64,000 bases of DNA from the NCBI RefSeq assembly GCF_900112705.1, contig NZ_FOMR01000007.1, positions 1-64,000 of the forward strand, read 5' to 3'. The DNA comes from Lentibacillus persicus. GTDB lineage: Bacteria > Bacillota > Bacilli > Bacillales > Amphibacillaceae. Position 1 is the first letter of the stretch. Each line of letters opens with the position of its first letter. The notes under the pieces are model-generated. The model ran no database searches. It was not told the DNA's origin and saw nothing but the letters and a program-made list of their open reading frames with translations. This document shows, one piece after another, positions 61,614 to 64,000 of this stretch. Position numbers and translations under genes: made by a program.

Positions 61614-62117
61614 CTAACTTAACGTCATAACCATGTACTCTTCATCATAATATCTGCTTCCCAGTTTAACTGCTTTTTTGTGTCTGCCAAGCGGCACAAA
61701 CCCCAATGCATAAAAAAGACGTTCTGATGTACCACGCTTTATAATAACAGACACAAAAATCTGCTCCACGCCCTCCAGCGATTTTGCACAATCGATCACT
61801 GTGTGCATTAATTTTTTGCCTGTCCCGATTTCACGGTTATACGGGGTAACATAAAGCCCCCATATCATTGTCCGATGACCCGTTTTCTTTTTGGTTTCCC
61901 GTTCAAGGGTCACAACGCCGATTAACTCATCCGCGTCAAAGGCGCCAAATGTATAACTGTTTTCCGATTGAAACATGACTTTATACGTTTCAATTGAATC
62001 AGCCTGTACCTCATCATAGCTTGCTGAAAATGCAGCAGGGCTGTTAAGCAGGGACTCAAGCCGCAAATTTTTATATGATTCTGCATCTTCAGGTTCCAGC
62101 AACCGTATGTCGATCAT
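61614..62117 (-). CDS. GNAT-family N-acetyltransferase
   Basis: 167-aa acetyltransferase. The acetyl-CoA loop is in WGLYVTPYNREIGTGKKLM (about 88-106), and the C-terminal FYALGFVPLGRHKKAVKLG is typical of GNAT proteins such as YkkB/RimI relatives. Three tandem ATG codons begin the frame; the third (62117) has GGGGG 6 nt upstream. Substrate unknown. Confidence 0.85.
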   Translation of the reverse strand: MIDIRLLEPEDAESYKNLRLESLLNSPAAFSASYDEVQADSIETYKVMFQSENSYTFGAFDADELIGVVTLERETKKKTGHRTMIWGLYVTPYNREIGTGKKLMHTVIDCAKSLEGVEQIFVSVIIKRGTSERLFYALGFVPLGRHKKAVKLGSRYYDEEYMVMTLS

Positions 62118-62193
62118 CATCATCCCCCTTATTCAAAAATTGGACTTGCTATGATTATATGATCGGCATACGGCAAATGATGAACATTTAAGG

Positions 62194-62230
62194 CAAAAAC
62201 TGCCTCTTCTCTGAAGAACAGCAGTTTTTG
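62194..62230 (-). terminator. Terminator after AI-2E-family gene
   Basis: CAAAAACTGC and GCAGTTTTTG form a 10-bp stem around a 17-nt loop, ending in a T-run in the minus direction, directly after the gene stopping at 62242. Confidence 0.82.
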
Positions 62231-62241
62231 GAGATGATACG

Positions 62242-63387
62242 TTAAATTTTCTCATATGGCTCATGGTCCTCACCATAAAAACGATTATAGCGGTCTTTAA
62301 ATTTCTGAAAGGCATAAACGACGAGGACTTTTAAAATAGCATATCCCGGAATACCGAGAATAACACCGACTACCCCGAACAGGTTTCCGGCCACCAGCAG
62401 CACAATGATGATCGTCAGCGGGTGGACCTGCATTGTTTTGCCCATAACGTTCGGTGAAATAAAATTTCCTTCTAAAAATTGTACGGCCGCCCATACGATA
62501 CCAAGTTTCACCAGCATAATTGGCGAATCCACAATCGCAATAATAATGGCAGGCGTTATGGCAATCATCGGCCCAATATAAGGTACAACACTGGTCACAG
62601 CTGCAACAATCGCAAGTGTAATCGCGTAATCGAGACCGATGATTAAATAACCGATGTAAAGCAGTATACCAATACACGTTGCAACGATAATCTGCCCCTG
62701 AATGTAAGAACCAACCTGCACGTCCATATTATGCAGTATCCGGTCAACTTCACCGCGGTATTTAGGCGGCAGCAATTTCACGCAAAACGCTTTGAAACGA
62801 TCGCCGTCCTTCAACATAAAGAAAAGTATGAAAGGAAATGTGATAATCGCAACGACCGCACTTGTAATGGTGCTTGCGACGTTCTGGACGCCTTCCATTG
62901 CACCTCCGAGCCGTTCGGTAACCATACTTGATATATCACTCAGGTTCGAAGTGAACCATGCGTACCCTTGCTCATAATAGGGAGCAAGAAAAGATGCTTG
63001 AATCCAATTTTCAATCCCTTGACCCATTTGCTGCAAGTAGGTGGGGAATTGCGATGCCAAATCTTTCACCTGTGTCTCAATTGCCGGTGCCGTTAACAGT
63101 ATCAATCCGGTCAACAGTCCGCTGATTCCCAGAATAATAATGATGATGCCCCAGACGCGATGAATATGTACACGTTCCAGCAAATCGACAACCGGGTTCA
63201 ATAAATAAAAGGCTATAAAAGCCAATATCACCGGTGCAATCAAAGTCGAAATGAATGTTAACAGCGGATCAAAAATAAACGAAACTTTTGCGTAAATAAA
63301 AATGGTAATTCCGATTAAAATCAATAGGACAAGGCCATAAAACAAATCACGCCCGCCTATAAACTTCATAAACCGGCTAACTTTCAT
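62242..63387 (-). CDS. AI-2E (YrrI/PerM-like) family membrane protein
   Basis: 381-aa protein of the PF01594 family with about eight helices. Conserved parts include FFMLKDGDRFKAFCVKLLPP (about 189-208), YIQGQIIVATCIGILLYIGY, SVVPYIGPMIAITPA and the C-terminal VQFLEGNFISPNVMGKTMQVHP. Members move AI-2 or Na+(Li+)/H+ or have unknown substrates. The name does not tie it to luxS 36 kb away. In B. subtilis the YrrI homologue lies close to recD2, and the end of another gene is seen upstream here. GGAGG lies 10 nt before the ATG. Confidence 0.85.
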   Translation of the reverse strand: MKVSRFMKFIGGRDLFYGLVLLILIGITIFIYAKVSFIFDPLLTFISTLIAPVILAFIAFYLLNPVVDLLERVHIHRVWGIIIIILGISGLLTGLILLTAPAIETQVKDLASQFPTYLQQMGQGIENWIQASFLAPYYEQGYAWFTSNLSDISSMVTERLGGAMEGVQNVASTITSAVVAIITFPFILFFMLKDGDRFKAFCVKLLPPKYRGEVDRILHNMDVQVGSYIQGQIIVATCIGILLYIGYLIIGLDYAITLAIVAAVTSVVPYIGPMIAITPAIIIAIVDSPIMLVKLGIVWAAVQFLEGNFISPNVMGKTMQVHPLTIIIVLLVAGNLFGVVGVILGIPGYAILKVLVVYAFQKFKDRYNRFYGEDHEPYEKI

Positions 63388-63488
63388 AATACCCGCGCCT
63401 CCTTATTATACAAATTATAGATGATTTTATAAAAAAATTCCATATAGTTCTCATAATCCTATGCATACGAAAAATCGTTAATACAAAA

Positions 63489-63516
63489 AAGCCAGCTCCC
63501 GTATGGAAACTGGCTT
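63489..63516 (-). terminator. Rho-independent terminator
   Basis: AAGCCAG and CTGGCTT form a hairpin with TTTTTT in the minus direction. It lies about 100 bp before the AI-2E-family start and would end an upstream transcript. Confidence 0.8.
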
Positions 63517-63529
63517 ATCACTTTAGTAT

Positions 63530-63700
63530 TTAGAGCCACAATTGCCGTATTTTTTAAATAAAAAGTTTTAAAACCACCACTTCGCTAAGTGGGTGTTTGC
63601 AGGAACCTTCCTGTCTTCCACTCTTTGGAGGCACGACATTTGAGTCCCGATGTAAAACTCCCTATTCATCTGTTAGAGGTTAAAACTTAATTTAAATACG
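63530..63700 (-). other. Intergenic region with possible structured RNA
   Basis: On the minus strand this contains GGGACTCAAATGTCG, GTGGAAGACAGGAAGG, TTCCTGCAAACACC and a perfect hairpin CCACTTAGCGAAGTGG followed by a T-rich segment. The density of complementary blocks (GACAGGAA/TTCCTG, CCACTT/AAGTGG) and higher GC than its surroundings suggest a small RNA. I cannot assign a family. Confidence 0.3.
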
Positions 63701-63767
63701 CACATTGCAGCTTGTATTTTCATAATACACTTCTGAAGGATAAAAATCAATGTAAAAAATTACCTTT

Positions 63768-63908
63768 TTAAATTTTTGTGTTTTTCTTTTTGGCCCGCTG
63801 TTCAAGCTGACTCTCAGGCTGCTGATCGGCAGTATCTTCACTGAGCCCTTGCTTATTAACACTTGACCTCATCTGACTTTTGTGCCGGCTTTTCTTTTTT
63901 TCACTCAT
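63768..63908 (-). CDS. 46-aa small basic protein
   Basis: ATG at 63908 follows GGAGGTG at good spacing. The product is MSEKKKSRHKSQMRSSVN, then a polar Gln/Glu middle (DQQPESQLEQRAKKK) and a basic end NTKI. It has no hydrophobic segment. The composition resembles small acid-soluble or nucleic-acid-binding proteins, but I recognise no family. Confidence 0.62.
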   Translation of the reverse strand: MSEKKKSRHKSQMRSSVNKQGLSEDTADQQPESQLEQRAKKKNTKI

Positions 63909-63964
63909 CAAAACACCTCCGTAAATAGTATTTCTCGGACGGAAGTGTTTTATGCTTGAATGGC

Positions 63965-64000
63965 CTAAGCTTCACTTAATGATTCATACTTGTCCCGCAA
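63965..64000 (-). CDS. C-terminal end of an unidentified gene (partial)
   Basis: From the window edge an open frame on the minus strand reads LRDKYESLSEA and stops at TAG (63965-63967), 57 bp before the next gene. It is too short to identify. The neighbourhood makes the recD2 end a possibility by synteny only. Confidence 0.35.
   Translation of the reverse strand: MRDKYESLSEA

Noticed and set aside
25744-63387. Functional link between LuxS and the AI-2E-family protein
   Set aside because: The two are 37 kb apart in different transcription units, and most AI-2E-family proteins have no demonstrated AI-2 role.

Overview
The window looks like a chromosomal segment of a low-GC, spore-forming, moderately halophilic or halotolerant Bacillaceae species (Lentibacillus/Virgibacillus/Oceanobacillus-like; genus is inference). 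Reasons: AGGAGG-type ribosome binding sites, a T-box and a Mn riboswitch, a Bce module, the sigI-rsgI pair, a YhcN/YlaJ sporulation lipoprotein, an IDEAL-domain protein, an OpuA glycine-betaine importer, odhAB and a Bacillus-type Fnr with a C-terminal Cys cluster. Most genes are on the minus strand. No rRNA, CRISPR array, transposase or phage structural gene was seen; one tRNA-Gly is present.

Layout. 0.2-4.6 kb: a Bce-type antimicrobial-peptide sensing and detoxification operon (bceR-bceS-bceA-bceB) whose response regulator is frameshifted. 4.6-5.2 kb: dispersed palindromic repeats. 5.2-14.9 kb: housekeeping and transport genes (zinc-dependent phospholipase C family, two MFS transporters, IDEAL protein, MneS-like CDF transporter, AzlCD, a T-box-controlled NhaC-family transporter, a BtuF-like protein, methionine aminopeptidase). 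15.0-22.9 kb: an AT-rich accessory block of about 17 one-gene units, all on the minus strand, mostly small membrane proteins. Each gene is followed by a related short element of the form TATTCC...CGGGCGC...GGAATAA. This is the most unusual part of the window and resembles an integron-style cassette array without a visible integrase. Its downstream end carries an antitoxin gene and a damaged MazF/PemK-type toxin.

23.4-31.9 kb: benzil reductase-like SDR, M20 dipeptidase, luxS, YhcN-like lipoprotein, YhdB-like protein, sigI-rsgI (RsgI has eight 13-residue repeats at its C-terminus), a 20-bp tandem-repeat element, a PRC-barrel protein and a membrane-anchored trypsin-like protease. 32.1-35.7 kb: narK with an FNR-type box at -41.5, beta-carbonic anhydrase, and a CNNM/CBS transporter behind a yybP-ykoY (Mn2+) riboswitch. 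35.8-46.3 kb: opuA (gene order AC-AB-AA), a murG homologue, nupC and odhAB. 46.3-52.2 kb: a 33-aa small protein, nested inverted repeats, trmL, an amidase-domain protein, ogt, queG, an ABC-ATPase-domain protein and tRNA-Gly(UCC). 52.4-64 kb: fnr (with its own FNR box at -41.5), a D-amino-acid aminotransferase and S9 peptidase pair, a 119-bp tandem repeat, an AprX-like protease, UvsE, an alpha/beta hydrolase, a phosphotransferase, a GNAT acetyltransferase, an AI-2E-family membrane protein and a small basic protein.

How genes work together. The Fnr protein encoded here probably activates both its own gene and narK, since both promoters have the same geometry. Two metal-efflux candidates (MneS-like CDF and riboswitch-controlled CNNM) point to active manganese homeostasis. 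OpuA fits osmotic stress, and SigI/RsgI, the Bce module and the PRC-barrel and HtrA-like proteins fit envelope stress.
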